From: Narthecium ossifragum
Lineage: Eukaryota > Streptophyta > Magnoliopsida > Dioscoreales > Nartheciaceae
Reading direction: 5' to 3'
Length of the DNA stretch: 64,000 nt
Assembly: GCA_963920575.1 (NCBI GenBank)
Contig: OY986970.1
Location: forward strand, 3,873,654-3,937,653
A program made the translations under genes and the position numbers. Below, in pieces: positions 25,712 to 37,428 of the stretch (positions are counted from its first letter, which is position 1; every line of letters starts with the position of its first letter). The notes beneath the pieces were generated by a model. The model ran no database searches and was not told the origin of the DNA. It saw only the letters and a program-made list of their open reading frames with translations.

Positions 25712-27225
25712 GTCTACACTAATTAACATCAAATGCTGGTTGGCATGAGTTTAGTTTGCCTCCTACACATACTATCATATCTACAGTCCAAATTAGTTTG
25801 AATCCTATCCAAAGGTCCAGATTTTTCTAGCAAATAATAAGCAATAAAGCCTTTGAACATGAATTGAAAGATCTGGCCTCATTGGATGGAATTCAACCTG
25901 ATTTGGCTGTTGATATGATGATATGAGAGAAGTATTGGTTGGCGTCCATAAAATGGTTTTTTTTATTTAAAAATTTCAAATTTTTTAGATGAGTCCCCAA
26001 GTTTGAGAGAAGCTGGGTCTCACGAAGTGAAGGCGGAATGTGGGTTACAGGCCCCGAGTATCATTCATTGCTAGACTTGTGAAGCCTGTTAGAATGTTAT
26101 TTGAACAACTTCTTCTTGTTTGTTTGTGATATGTGAAAAATAAAAAATGATTCTATGCCGACGCCATGTGAGTCGTCGTAGCGCCGACTCGATGTGATGG
26201 TCCATCATGGGTTATACTTATGCTGATGTGACAGGTTTATTTAATTGTTTGATGTTTTTTTTTGTTCCTTTCTCTTTCCCACCCTCTTAGCCTTCTCTTC
26301 AACCTGCACCTTGAAACTGAGGAGATAATTCAAGAGGAGAAGATGGAGAAACTTCGGGTAGAACCAGTCAAGTTATGCAATCCATCCTTGATCTCCTTCT
26401 CTCATGAAGGTAAAAGAGACGTAGAGAGGAGAGTAGTGAGAAGTGAGATAAAAAGGTAAAAAATAAAACTAGAAATTAGCAAAAGGGGCGATGGATAGTA
26501 GCAATAGGTGATTTGACGGTGACATCGGGGCGCCACCATGAAACAGTGGGAGTGAAAGATGAGGGCGATTGGAGTGAATAGGGAGTAAAGATGAGAGAAC
26601 AAAAAAATAATAGAAAATAAGATAGAGAGTGAATGGACATGAAGAGGAAGAGAGAGGGATATACGACATGTCCATGGGCGTCGAGGGATGAGGGCTTGTT
26701 CAAAGAGGAGGAGAGAGAGGACCAGGACCAGCAAAAAGAGGAAAGAAAATTTTTAAGCAAATTGAATATTGTGGTGGTAAATTGTACATGCCACTGGGGC
26801 ATAAGTATAACCAATGACCGACCATCATATGGAGTCGGCACCATGCCGACCTAGCTGATATAGTATCACGTAATTATCTTCCCACTCTTCCGACTTAACT
26901 AATAATAAAAAGCAATTGAAAATTATGTATTTTTTGACGATGCTATCTCTTAAACAAACATTCTCAGCATCGGGCCATTGGCAAATATAAGAACAAAGAG
27001 GCTGGCGGATGAGTTCCTCAAAAAAAATAAAAATAAAAAAGGTAGATGAGTTAGTGTGTAATATAAAAAGAATAATGTTTCGTGTACATAGATATGTGAC
27101 ATGTCTAATATACAAATCATCTGATCAGTAGTCCACTACCCATTCTTCCAACTATTGCATGACATAAATTTACTTGCTCTTGTACCGAACCGTGAGGGGC
27201 TCCCGTGCACCGGGCTTTCCTCGGT
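25712..27225. other. Intergenic region
   Basis: AT-rich sequence with no supported gene. It contains a probable inverted-repeat element at about 26155-26856. Short open frames are unsupported. Confidence 0.55.
26155..26856. mobile_element. Probable non-autonomous inverted-repeat element
   Basis: Sequence at about 26186-26235 (GCCGACTCGATGTGATGGTC, then GGTTATACTTATGC) matches the reverse complement of about 26790-26850 (GCCGACTCCATATGATGGTC, then GGTTATACTTATGC). The imperfect inverted repeats are about 50 bp and lie about 600 bp apart with non-coding DNA between. No clear target duplication was found, so exact ends and superfamily are open. Confidence 0.55.
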
Positions 27226-27244
27226 AGGATCGAAGCATGCCGAT
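27226..27244. repeat. Left target-site duplication of the LINE
   Basis: AGGATCGAAGCATGCCGAT, identical to 30098-30116 on the other side of the LINE. Confidence 0.9.
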
Positions 27245-30097
27245 TTTTTTGTTTGATTAGGTGAGCCCGAGAGCTGGTTTACAAAAACCTATCTAAATCC
27301 GTGATGCCATCTTCCAATGCCCAATATAGGGGCACTTGTGAACGACGGCACCAACGAGCTATACCATTGGCTTTACAGTTTTTCGACCTAGGAATGTAGA
27401 CACATAACACATTTGACAGCTCCATCATCTTGGCCCACACATCTCGAAGGACAAGCTCCACTCCCGGTGGACAAATCATGGCATTGCGTATCATATCCAC
27501 AACCATATGAGAGTCCGTCTCCAAGACGAATTGTTGGACACCCTTTTCCTTTGCCCAACTCAAACCGTGTAGAATCGCCAACAATTCTGCTTTGATAACT
27601 GAATCCATCACAACAGGTTTACCCATGGCCCATATGGCGCCATCCTCCCCTCCACGAATCGCGACCGCAGCAACGACAGATCTCTGTGTCGAGACAAAAG
27701 AAGCGTCAACCTGGATGATAGTATAAACTCTGCTTCTCTCATTCGGCTTCTGCCCAAGCTTCCTTCCCAAAAATTCCTTAGCAAGCCTGCGGGTCTTGTA
27801 AGCCAAAGCTCTAACTGGTTCACTCTTGCCATCAAACACAATTTTATTTCTATCCTTCCAAATCTGCCAAATAGCATATGATATAAAGGATTTCTAGATT
27901 CTAGTCTCTCCTTGATTAGAAGATCTGATAAGTAAGTCAAGGTAATCGCCTGCATTCCAATTACTGCTATCACAATCAAGGAAGCCCAAAACTGTTTGGA
28001 GAACATCCTTAGCATATCTGCAGTCAAACAAAGCATGAGTAATGTTTTCCACCTCACATCCACAACGAGGACAAAGGGCATCAGATACCATCATCCCCTT
28101 CCAAAGCAGTTCCTTAACCGCCAGCTTTCCATGTAAGGATTTCCAAGCAAATTGTTTAATTCTCGGCCCGGCCGGGATCCTCCAAACATTCCTCCATACA
28201 TTTGATCTCATCAAATCTGGTGCTTTTGACTTTCTTGCTTATCAGGAAGTTATATCCCGAAGATGTAGTAACTATCCCTGATATGTGCATAGGCCATTTG
28301 CAGCTATCAGCAGTGCCTATTGGAACTTTAAGAATCTCCTCTGTTAAGCACGGATGTCCAAACAAACATACTTTGTCAAGATCCCACCTCATATCATCTT
28401 GCAGCTCTTGAACCATCGCCTCATGATAAACTTCATTAACATTAAACATCAAAGGAGACATGGCAAGAGGTGAGTCCTGGGCCCAAACATCATATAATAT
28501 ACTCAAAGAGCTGTTTCGGCCTGGTCTGCACACTAATCCCCCACGCACAGCATCAGCTGCAGTGCACAGATCCTTCCAATGGGTGGATCCATACTTGTTG
28601 TCTCTCTTCGAATGGAGGATTTATTTCCATCTATATTTGACCTTACTAAATCTCTTCCATACAGTGTCATGTTGATCTAGAAACTTGGCCACACGACACA
28701 TCTTCAAGGCTTGCTGCCATGTACTTAAGTCCCGTAAACCCAAGCCTCCAACTTCCAAAGGTCTACAAACCTCCTTCCAAGCGACAACACTAAAACCTTA
28801 TCTTTTGCCTTTCCACAGAAACTCTCTACATATCCTTTCCATCCTCTTGATCACTGCTACATGCAACTACAAAGACGCCATGACAAATCCCGGAATAGAC
28901 TGCAACACTGACTTAACAAGAACAACACGGCCAGCCTCGGAGATGAAATCGGCCCTGCCACCCCATAACCCTATTGACCATCTTATCAATTAAACCCGAA
29001 TAGTCTGCCACCTTCAATCTTTTTTCACTAACTGGCACTCCCAAGTATGTCCAGGCTTCTTTAGCAGGTGGGATGTCTAGTATATGACAAATCGCTCGAC
29101 GCCGATCCTCACCAACTACCTTAGAGAAGCGAATGCTAGACTTCAAAGAATTCATTTCCAGACCAGAGAGCTCTTTGAAGAATAAAAGCTTTTGCTTAAG
29201 AATTCTTGCCTCCATGCAAGAGGCCCTTGTAACAAACAAGCAATCATCTGCATAGAGTAAATGAGAAATAGAGAATTCAGACTTAGGGATCTTCATACCT
29301 TCAATCATCACACCATGATTGCTCAAAATTCTGGATAACACCTCTTGTACAACCAAGAACAAGTAGGGTGAAATTGGATCCCATTGTCGTAAACCACATT
29401 GTGATTTAATCCTCCCGAAAACTTGGCCATTCACTATAAGAGAGAAACAAGATGTCGTCACACAAGTCATCACCCAACGAACCCACCTATCAGGAAAACC
29501 CATCTTCCTTAAGACCTTCTCAAGAAAACACCACTTCACTTTATCATATGCGGACTTCAGGTCTACCTTAGCTACCATCAGACTGCGTGACCGAGGGGCA
29601 TGCCTCATAGAATGGATGATCTCAATAGTTGTATCTATGTTGTCATGGAAACTACGGCCAGGTAAGAATGCAGACTGTTCCAATCCTACAACTCCATCCA
29701 GAGCCACCTTCATCCGCCGAGCCAAAATTGTAGTGATAACTTTATAACCAACATTACACAAACTAATCGGTCTATACTCTCTAACCTTCTTTGGTAGCTT
29801 GCATTTTGGTATAAAGGAAAGAAAGGACTCGTTCCAATTGGCTGGGAGCCTACCAGAGCGGAAGAAATGGAGGACCACATCAGTAAAGTCTTGGCCTACC
29901 AAATCCCAGTGAAGAGTGTAGAATTCGATAGGAATTCCATCCGGACCTGGTACCTTATTTCGTCCCATGCTAAAGACAGCTTCTTTGACCTCTTCTGGAG
30001 ACACATCACAGTCTAACATGTCAACAAGAACTGCATCAATCTGTGGCAGAGCTGGGAGATCCAAGGAGCAAGAGTCCCATGGTGATTCCCACATTTT
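27245..30097 (-). mobile_element. 5'-truncated LINE (non-LTR retrotransposon)
   Basis: A 2.85-kb minus-strand insertion flanked by a perfect 19-bp target duplication. Its 3' end is at 27245, where TTTTTTT on the plus strand is a short poly(A) tail. The 5' end stops inside ORF2 just before the reverse transcriptase, so the endonuclease is missing. Truncation at the 5' end, a poly(A) tail and a long target duplication are the hallmarks of target-primed reverse transcription. Confidence 0.93.
27279..30094 (-). pseudogene. LINE ORF2 remnant: reverse transcriptase, zf-RVT, RNase H
   Basis: The minus-strand frame 30094-28913 encodes reverse transcriptase: GRNKVPGPDGIP, FLPGRSFHDN, KVDLKSAYDKV, and the catalytic YADD at plus positions 29243-29254. 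Frame changes then lead to a zf-RVT-like region (about 28548-27894) containing CPRCGCEVENITHALFDC and an RNase H-like domain (27839-27279) with VDASF, AELLAI and ETDSHMVVD. The usual GLRQGDP motif reads GLRQWDP near 29390, a Gly-to-Trp change expected to harm the enzyme. Frameshifts and loss of the endonuclease make this a dead copy. Confidence 0.9.
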
Positions 30098-30116
30098 AGG
30101 ATCGAAGCATGCCGAT
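30098..30116. repeat. Right target-site duplication of the LINE
   Basis: Identical to 27226-27244. A related but diverged phrase, GAGGATTGAAGCATGTCGC, follows near 30157, so the target itself lay in a short local repeat. Confidence 0.9.
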
Positions 30117-31696
30117 GAAATACGCCAACATCTATCATCTTTTCAATGTCATTGTTGAGGATTGAAGCATGTCGCTTGCATATAAACTTCTTAAAAATAA
30201 AAATCCCCGATGAAAATAATAATATAATAAAATAATATCAAATTATCAAATAAAAAATAAAATAAAACTAAATACATAAATATTTCCAGAAAATATTAAT
30301 AAAGTTCTCTTATAAATAAAATTTCATGTTTCCATTGTCCCCGTTTGACGATTCCCCAATTCACATGGTCAAAACCCATGGCCTCGTTGCCGGTCGTTTT
30401 GTAGTCATTTTCAGCAAACTCATTCGTCCACCTCATTAATAATAATAAAATCCTCTTTTTATAGAATAGAATCTAATAAAATAATTTAAATATTACCATT
30501 TTTCCGTACTATCATCATAATGATGAGATCTAAACATACCTCATTCAATAGCTCATATCATAAACTAGTGGATTCCCGTGCAAATTGCACGGTTTTACGG
30601 AGGAGAAAGCATGAGTCATGACTACGGTTATTTATGGAACCTTATAATATAACTGATGGTTATACAAAATTAGATTAGATTAGATGGATTAATAGATTAG
30701 ATTAATATGCTATTATGATTTATATTAGTAACCGAATCCCTCTTTTAAATATAACACATGGGTTTTAGTTTATTAATGCACATTATATTAATCTTATGCA
30801 CCTTTGTACTAATTCGTATTATATTAACCTTATAAGGGAGGCGGTCATGCTTAACCATTTTTGCTCATTATATCATAAACTAGTACTCACATGTGCCCCT
30901 GACACGGTTTTGCATCATGCAATCCACTTCCACAGCTTCAACGATGGGCAAAAGTCTCATTTGCCAGCGCAGAAATAGATAGACTGCTCTCTCCCCTTTG
31001 CGAACGCCGATACTTGTATCATCTCTATGATCTTTCATTATTCATCATAGGATCAAGCATATGTAATCCATCACACAGAACTATGATGTGTCACAAAATA
31101 ACTTATGATGGTACCTTGCATAAAGAATTCAAAGAGGCCATGATGGCTAAGAATGGTTTCATCGGAAAAAAAAACCCTGAAGAATATAGAGATGACATGG
31201 ATGTATTTATAGTCTAAGAAGGGCCCGCTGATCATAGAACAATTTTGTAACAATTTTGAAATCATTGCAACAACCACTCCATGATTATATATGGGCGGCC
31301 GTCATTGTATCTTGTAATGGCTTCTTTGCCTTTGCGATAGTGAAACTCCAACGACTCCGTGGATGTAGCCCTGTTCTAGGGTGAACCACATAAATATGTG
31401 TCTTTGTTTTCAGTTTCTTTGCTTCTAGTTCCTAGAACATGGCATCGGAGATCGAAGTGGTGGAGTCGGGGAGGGAAGTTGGCGTCGGCAGCGGGCCGGC
31501 GACACGCGCGATGGGATACGTGTGGGGTGGCTCGAGGAGGATCAACGCACGGGATGCTCCGTTGGCGGCGAGCAAGATCCTCCAGAGCGGTGTTGGCACA
31601 CTACAGTCTCGGGAGTGACGACACCATGACCGAACTCGAAGGCGGATAGAGGGCATGATTATCCAGTTATGAATAGTTATGGATGAATACGGTTAT
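30117..31696. other. AT-rich intergenic DNA with Helitron-like ends and a GC-rich island
   Basis: Mostly AT-rich with Helitron-like termini at about 30565 and 30880. An abrupt GC-rich island lies at about 31430-31640. One frame there (from ATG 31440) gives about 58 residues starting MASEIEVVESGREVG, which I do not recognise. It may be a captured or leftover gene fragment. Confidence 0.45.
30565..30592 (-). mobile_element. Helitron-like 3' terminus
   Basis: Read on the minus strand, a perfect hairpin CCGTGC-AATTT-GCACGG (plus 30576-30592) is followed after a few bases by CTAG and then T at 30564. A GC-rich hairpin just before CTRR, with insertion before T, is the Helitron 3' signature. The matching 5' end was not found, so the extent is unknown. 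Confidence 0.5.
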
Positions 31697-32999
31697 GGGA
31701 AAAATTTTCTTTTTAAATCCACTTGTCTTTCGATTTGTCAATCGAGGGACAGTTTTGTGTTTGTTTACAAAGCAGGCCAAATTCATAAATTCGGGACCAA
31801 AATACCCTTTCCTAACTCTCTCTCATCATTTAATGGCACCTGACACAAATACGAGAGAGAGAATGGAAAAAATTTCTTAGTTATGTAATGAATGCCACCT
31901 GACATATGCATGTCAATTTTATTCTTCAATAAGTGAGGAATCCTTGTCAATTTCAAGGAATCCTTGATTATTACTTAGAAATATTTAATTATTAATTATT
32001 ACTTAGAAGATACCATTCACATGTAGAATAAAAAACAGAGTGTCGAGGTTCTTTGGAAGATGGGAGCTGGATCCGGAGGGGAGGAGAGAAAGAGAGAGAG
32101 GTCGGCGTTGACGGAGAGAGAGAGGTCGAGCCGGCGGGGGACGAGCTCGAGACCAGGGGACGGAGATGGCTCCGTAGGCGGGGGACGCTCGAGACGACGG
32201 AGGGGCGGCGGGGGACAAGCTTGGGATGGCAGAGGGAGGGAGGGAGGGAGAGGGGGGAGAGAGAGTGGGAAAGGAGAGAGGAGAGAGAGATCGGCTGGAG
32301 AGGGGGGGAGAGAGTGGGAAAGGAGAGAGGAGAGAGAGATCGGCTGGAGAGGGGGGGACAGAGTGGGAAAGGAGAGAGGAGAGAGAGATCGGCTGGAGAG
32401 AGAGGGAGGGAGAGAGAGAGTGGGGGAAGAGTGGAGGGAGTGAAGGGATGGATTCCATAGAATATCTAAGAAATTGGCTAAGTAAGACCAAGTAATTCCT
32501 TAGTTATGTGAGGAATTCCTAACTTAGAAATTCCCTGGTCTTACCATTCCACCAGCCAAATTCATTCACTCTCTCTCTCCCTCTCTCCTTTCCCTCCTCT
32601 CTCATCATTTAATGTCACATGACCAACTCTCTCTCATCATTTAATGCCAACTTCTCCATTCACTTTCTCTCTCCCTCCCTCTCTCTATCCACCCTGAACT
32701 CTCTCTCTCTCTTCATGTCATATGCATTAAATGCATCTCTCCATCCACTCTCTCTCTATCTCCCTCCACTCTCGCCCCGCTCTCTCTCTCCCTCCCTCTC
32801 TCTCCATCTCTCTATCTACCCTGCACTCTCTCTCTCTCTCCATGTCATATGCATTAAATGTATCGTCATATGCATTAATAAGGATTCCTCGAGGTCGGGG
32901 AGAGAGAAAGAAGGAGAGAGAGAGGTCGGGGAGAGAGAAAGCAAGAGAGGAGGTGACGGGAGAGAGAGAAAGTAGGAGAGAGAAGACTAGGTTGAGAGA

Positions 33000-33410
33000 G
33001 AGAGGGAACGATGGAGAGAGAAAGATAGGTGGAGAGAGATAGAGTCGATGGAGAGAGAACACCAGGTAGAGAGAGAGAGTCGATGGAGAGAAAAAGATGG
33101 GTGGAGAGAGAGAGAGTCGATGGAGAGAGAATACCAGGTGGTGAGAGAGAGAACGATGGAGAGAGAAAGATGGGTGGAGAGAGAGAGAGTCGATGGAGAG
33201 AGAATACCAGGTGGAGAGAGAGAGAGAGAAAGATTGGTGGAGAGAGAGAGTCGATGGAGAGAGAGACCAGGTGGAGAGAGAGATAGAGAGAAGACCAAGT
33301 GGAGAGAGAGAAATATGGATGGAGAGAGAGAGTCGATGGAGTGAGAAAACCAGGTGGAGAGAGAGAGAATCGATGGAGAGAGAGGAGTCAGGGAGGAGAG
33401 AGAGAGAAAG
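33000..33410. repeat. GAGA-rich minisatellite in the left arm
   Basis: Units built on GAGAGAGAGTCGATGGAGAG and ACCAGGTGGAGAGAG repeat with small changes. Similar purine-rich arrays fill 35390-36000 in the right arm. Open frames in them are artefacts of composition. Confidence 0.8.
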
Positions 33411-33984
33411 ATTAAGGATTACTCACTTAAAAATTGAAGAAGTCCTCACTTAAAAATTAAGGATTCCTCACTTCGTCACAAATTTAAGATTCATCATTTA
33501 AAATTGAAGGATTCCTTAGTTAAAATTGAAGGATTCATCAGTTAAAAATTGAAGGATTCCTCACTTATAATTGAAGGATTCTCTCTCTCCACCTGGTCTT
33601 CTCTCTCCATAGACTCTCTCTCTCCACCCATCTTTCTCTCTCTCATCTTGGTCTTCTCTCTCCCGTCGCCTCCTCTCTCTTTCCGACCTCTCTCTCTCCT
33701 GCTTTCTCTCTCCCGTCGCCTCCTCTCTCTCCTACTTTCTCTCTCCATCGATCTCTCTCTTACCTACTTTTGTGTTTCTCTCTCTCCATCGACCCCTCCC
33801 TCTCTGTCCCACATCGCTCTCTCCATCGCCCCCTCTCCCCCCCTCGCAATTTTTTCTCTCTCCATCGCCCCCTCGCAATTCCTTCTTGCCCAGGTTTCTC
33901 TCTTCAGGTTTGTCTGTTTTCTTCTTCCTAATTAACAACCTGAATAATCCATTTGTGTTTAGTATTCTACTGCTTTATGGTAGT

Positions 33985-34255
33985 TAGCGAGCTCGAGTTG
34001 CTCGACGCTCGAGTCAACTCGAGCTTTGACTCGAGCTCGAGCTCGAGCTGGTCGACGCCAGCACGAGCGAGCTCGAGTTAGCGAGCTCGAGTTGCTCGAC
34101 GCTCGAGTCAACTCGAGCTTTGACTCGAGCTCGAGCTGCTCGACGCCAGCACGAGCGAGCTTGAGTTGAGCTCGAGCGTCGAGCGACCGTCCCCGAGCTC
34201 GAGCGTCGAGCGACCGTCCCCGAGCTCGAGCGTGGAGCGACTGTCCCCGAGCAAC
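33985..34255. repeat. CTCGAG-rich tandem and palindromic block
   Basis: Two units of about 90 bp, beginning AGCGAGCTCGAGTTGCTCGA near 33985 and 34079, are followed by three units of about 30 bp ending in CGACYGTCCCCGAGC (34167-34255). The motif CTCGAG, itself a palindrome, occurs many times. The block is present in the left arm only. Confidence 0.8.
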
Positions 34256-34434
34256 GTCGGTCTCTGCCGGCGATCATGTTGGCGCGACCTAACTCTCTCT
34301 CTCTCTCCCACTCTATCTCTCTCTCCCTGATCTCTCTCTCTCTCCCGCTCCCATGCACGCCACCCTCGCCCTCGCCGTCGACGTCGCCGTCGACGTCGAC
34401 CTCGCCCTCGGCCTCTCTCTCTCCCGCGCTCCCA

Positions 34435-34970
34435 TGCACTGCATGCGTGTGCGCATGAACACCGCCGTTTTTATCCGCACCCCCTTTCTTCGTCACCCGC
34501 CGCAGCATCGCTGGCCGGCGCGGCCTTGCTCGAATGCAACCTATTAAAGTAACTCGTCGCCAACGTGTCCACCATCAAAGTCGCCATGGCCGCCACCATC
34601 GCGCCGAACCCAGCGAACGGGAACTTCTGCCACGGGTTATCCTTGAGGCAATTCGACATCAGATTTTTGAAGGCGTCTGGCAGGATGTGCACGAATCCGG
34701 TCGCTAAGATGACACCAGCAGCGAACGCCTTCATGATAAAGAAGAAGTTCGTCTCCTTGTCTCCGGCCGGAGGGCCGGCACGGACTTGCCAAGTATGGGG
34801 ACGCAGACGCCAATGGCTCCAGCGACGAGGATGGAGAAGATGGCTGCCAGCTTCAGATGCAGAGCCTTGGTCTTGTCCCGGCCCCCGTCAGACGGGGAGC
34901 AGCCGTCGTCGCCATGAACCAGCAGAGGGAAGAGAGAGATGGCTAACAAGAAGACGATGGTGAGCTTCAT
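34435..34970 (-). pseudogene. Captured 5' portion of a ZIP zinc/iron transporter gene
   Basis: The minus strand from ATG 34970 reads a signal peptide ([14 protein letters not shown]) and then a family block [16 protein letters not shown]. After a frame change near 34755 it continues with [24 protein letters not shown] and [10 protein letters not shown], ending near LATSYFNR. A further frame contains VHAHTHAVHG, matching the histidine-rich loop of ZIP proteins. This covers roughly the first three membrane segments and part of the loop; the remaining segments are absent. ZIP proteins import Zn or Fe across membranes. The fragment sits between the two arms of the inverted repeat, so it was probably captured by the transposon. 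It is frameshifted and C-terminally truncated. Confidence 0.85.
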
Positions 34971-35030
34971 TGTTGCTAGACTACTGTAGTGATGAATGGA
35001 TGAGAGGATTGGCCGGGTGATTGTTTATTA

Positions 35031-35044
35031 GAGATTTATATGGG
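35031..35044 (-). promoter_or_regulatory. TATA-like box of the captured ZIP fragment
   Basis: On the minus strand CCATATAAATCTC lies about 65 bases before the ZIP ATG at 34970, a normal place for a core promoter and short leader. This suggests the capture included the donor gene's promoter. Confidence 0.45.
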
Positions 35045-35174
35045 TGGAGGGCATCGTTGGCAACGGCGTTTGGGAAGGGTCAAAACTTCAATGATTTCGA
35101 GCTCGGAGAAATGAATGAAGGATGTCGACATTATGTTGCCATTTGAACGGGAGATTAGGAGGAGAAGTATTAGT

Positions 35175-37428
35175 GGAGGACATCGTCGCCGGCGTGCATG
35201 GGAGCGCGGGAGAGAGAGGCCGACGTCGAGGGTGGCCTGCATGGGAGCGTGGGCGGCGTGCATGGGAGCACGGGAGAGAAAGAGGCCGAGGGCGAGGTCG
35301 ATGGCGAGGGCGAGGGCGGCATGCATGGGAGCGCGGGAGAGAGAGAGGCCGAGGGCGAGGTCGACGGCGAGGGCGGCGTGCATGGGAGCGGAAGAGAGAG
35401 AGAGAGGGATCAGGGGAGAGAGAGATAGAGGTGGGAGAGAGAGTGGGGACGGAAGAGAGAGAGAGTGTTAGGTGGGAGACAGAGTGGTGATGGGAGAGGG
35501 AGAGAGAGAGAGAGTGGGGACGGAAGAGAGAGAGAGCGAAGGGCGGGAGAGAGATCGTGCGAAGGGCGGAAGAGAGAGAGAGCGCGAAGGGCGGGAGAGA
35601 GAGAGAGAGGAGAGAGAGAGATGTCGGGGAGACAGAGAAGATAGAGAGAGGGAGGGGAGAGAGAGGGGGAGAGACGTTGGGGAGAGAGAGAAGGAATTGC
35701 GAGGGGGCGATGGAGAGAAAAAATTGCGAGGGAGAGAGAGGGGGCGATGGAGAGAGCGAGGTGGGACAGAGAGAGGGGTCGATGGAGAGAGAGAAACACA
35801 AAAGTAGGTAAGAGAGAGATCGATGGAGAGAGAAAGTAGGAGAGAGAGGAGGCGACGGGAGAGAGAAAGCAGGAGAGAGAGGTCGGAAAGAGAGAGGAGG
35901 CGACGGGAGAGAAAAGACCAGGATGAGAGAGAGAACGATGGAGAGAGAAAGATGGGTGGAGAGAGAGTCCATGGAGAGAGAAGACCAGGTGGAGAGAGAG
36001 AATCCTTCAATTATAAGTGAGGAATCCTTCAATTTTTAACTGATGAATCCTTCAATTTCTCTCTCCATCGACTCTCTCTCTCTACCTGGTGTTCTCTCTC
36101 CATCGACTCTATCTCTCTCCACCTATCTTTCTCTCTCCATCGTTCCCTCTCTCTCTCAACCTAGTCTTCTCTCTCCTGCTTTCTCTCTCTCCCGTCACCT
36201 CCTCTCTTTGCTTTCTCTCTCCCCGACCTCTCTCTCTCCTTCTTTCTCTCTCCCCGACCTCGAGGAATCCTTATTAATGCATATGACATGGAGAGAGAGA
36301 GTGCAGGGTGGATAGAGAGATGGAGAGAGAGGGAGGGAGGGAGAGAGAGCGGGGCGAGAGTGGAGGGAGATAGAGAGAGAGTGGATGGAGAGATGCATTT
36401 AATGCATATGACATGAAGAGAAAGAGTTCAGGGTGGATAGAGAGATGGAGAGAGAGGGAGGGAGAGAGAGAGAGCGGGGCGAGAGTGGAGGGAGATAGAG
36501 AGAGAGTGGATGGAGAGATGCATTTAATGCATATGACATGAAGAGAGAGAGTTCAGGGTGGATAGAGAGATGGAGAGAGGGGGGGAGAGAGAGAGTGAAT
36601 GGAGAAGTTGGCATTAAATGATGAGAGAGAGTAGATAATGTGACATTAAATGATGAGAGAGGAGGGAAAGGAGAGAGGGAGAGAGAGAGTGAATGAATTT
36701 GGCTGGTGGAATGATAAGACCAAGGAATTCCTAAGTTAAGAATTCCTCACATAACTAAAGAAATCCTCACATAACTAAGGAATTCCTTGGTCTTATTAGC
36801 CAATTTCTTAGATATTCTATGGAATCCATCCCTTTACTCCATCCACTTTCCCCCCACTCTCTCTCTCTCTCCCTCTCTCTCCAGCCGATCTCTCTCTCCT
36901 CTCTCATTTCCCACTCTCTCTCCCCCCTCTCTCTCCCTCCCTCCCTCTGCCATCCCAAGCTCGTCCCTCGCCTACGGAGCCATCTCCGTCCCTGGTCTCG
37001 AGCTCGTCCCCCGCCGGCTCAACCTCTCTCTCTCCGTCAACGCCGACCTCTCTCTCTCTCTCCTCCCCTCCGGATCCAGCTCCCATCTTCCAAAGAACCT
37101 CGACACTCTGTTTTTTATTCTACATATGAATGGTATCTTCTAAGTAATAATTAATAACTAAATATTTCTAACTAATAACCAAGGATTCCTCACTTACCGA
37201 AGAATAAAATTGACATGCACATGTCAGGTGGCATTCATTGCATAACTAAGAAATTTTCTCCATTCTCTCTCTCGTATTTGTGTCAGGTGCCATTAAATGA
37301 TGAGAGAGAGTTGGGAAAGGGTATTTTGATCCCGAATTTATGAATTTGTCCTGCTTCGTAAACAAACACGAAAGTGTCCCTCGATTGACAAATCGAAAGA
37401 CAAGTGGATTTAAAAAGAAAATTTCTCC
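35175..37428. repeat. Right arm of the giant inverted repeat
   Basis: Reverse complement of the left arm. From inside outward: blocks with GCATGGGAGCGCGGGAGAGA repeats (35195-35400), GA-rich minisatellite, CT-rich minisatellite, a repeated unit containing ATGCATTTAATGCATATGAC, the GC-rich block (36955-37090) and the AT-rich outer end. Confidence 0.8.

Larger units (their letters stand above)
31697..34440. repeat. Left arm of the giant inverted repeat
   Basis: Pairs with the right arm in reverse orientation. The outer 350 bp is ordinary AT-rich sequence, followed by a GC-rich block (32060-32230), then GA-rich and CT-rich minisatellites. The inner end carries a CTCGAG-rich block not seen in the right arm, so the arms differ in length by about 500 bp. 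Confidence 0.8.
31697..37428. mobile_element. Giant foldback or Pack-MULE-like element with arms over 2 kb
   Basis: The outer ends pair: GGGAAAAATTTTC at 31697 with the reverse complement GGAGAAATTTTC ending at 37428. Pairing then continues inward for more than 2 kb. For example, 32040-32185 matches the complement of 36960-37110 nearly base for base. Arms are rich in GA/CT microsatellite and minisatellite. The centre holds a captured ZIP transporter 5' end. No transposase is present and no clear 9-bp target duplication was found (TACGGTTAT versus AGTATCACA). Long terminal inverted repeats plus a captured gene fragment suggest a Pack-MULE, but a foldback element is possible. Confidence 0.75.

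Noticed and set aside
32003..36614. Many Ser/Leu- and Arg/Glu-rich frames in the inverted-repeat arms
   Set aside because: They are translations of CT/GA microsatellites and occur in mirrored pairs on both arms.
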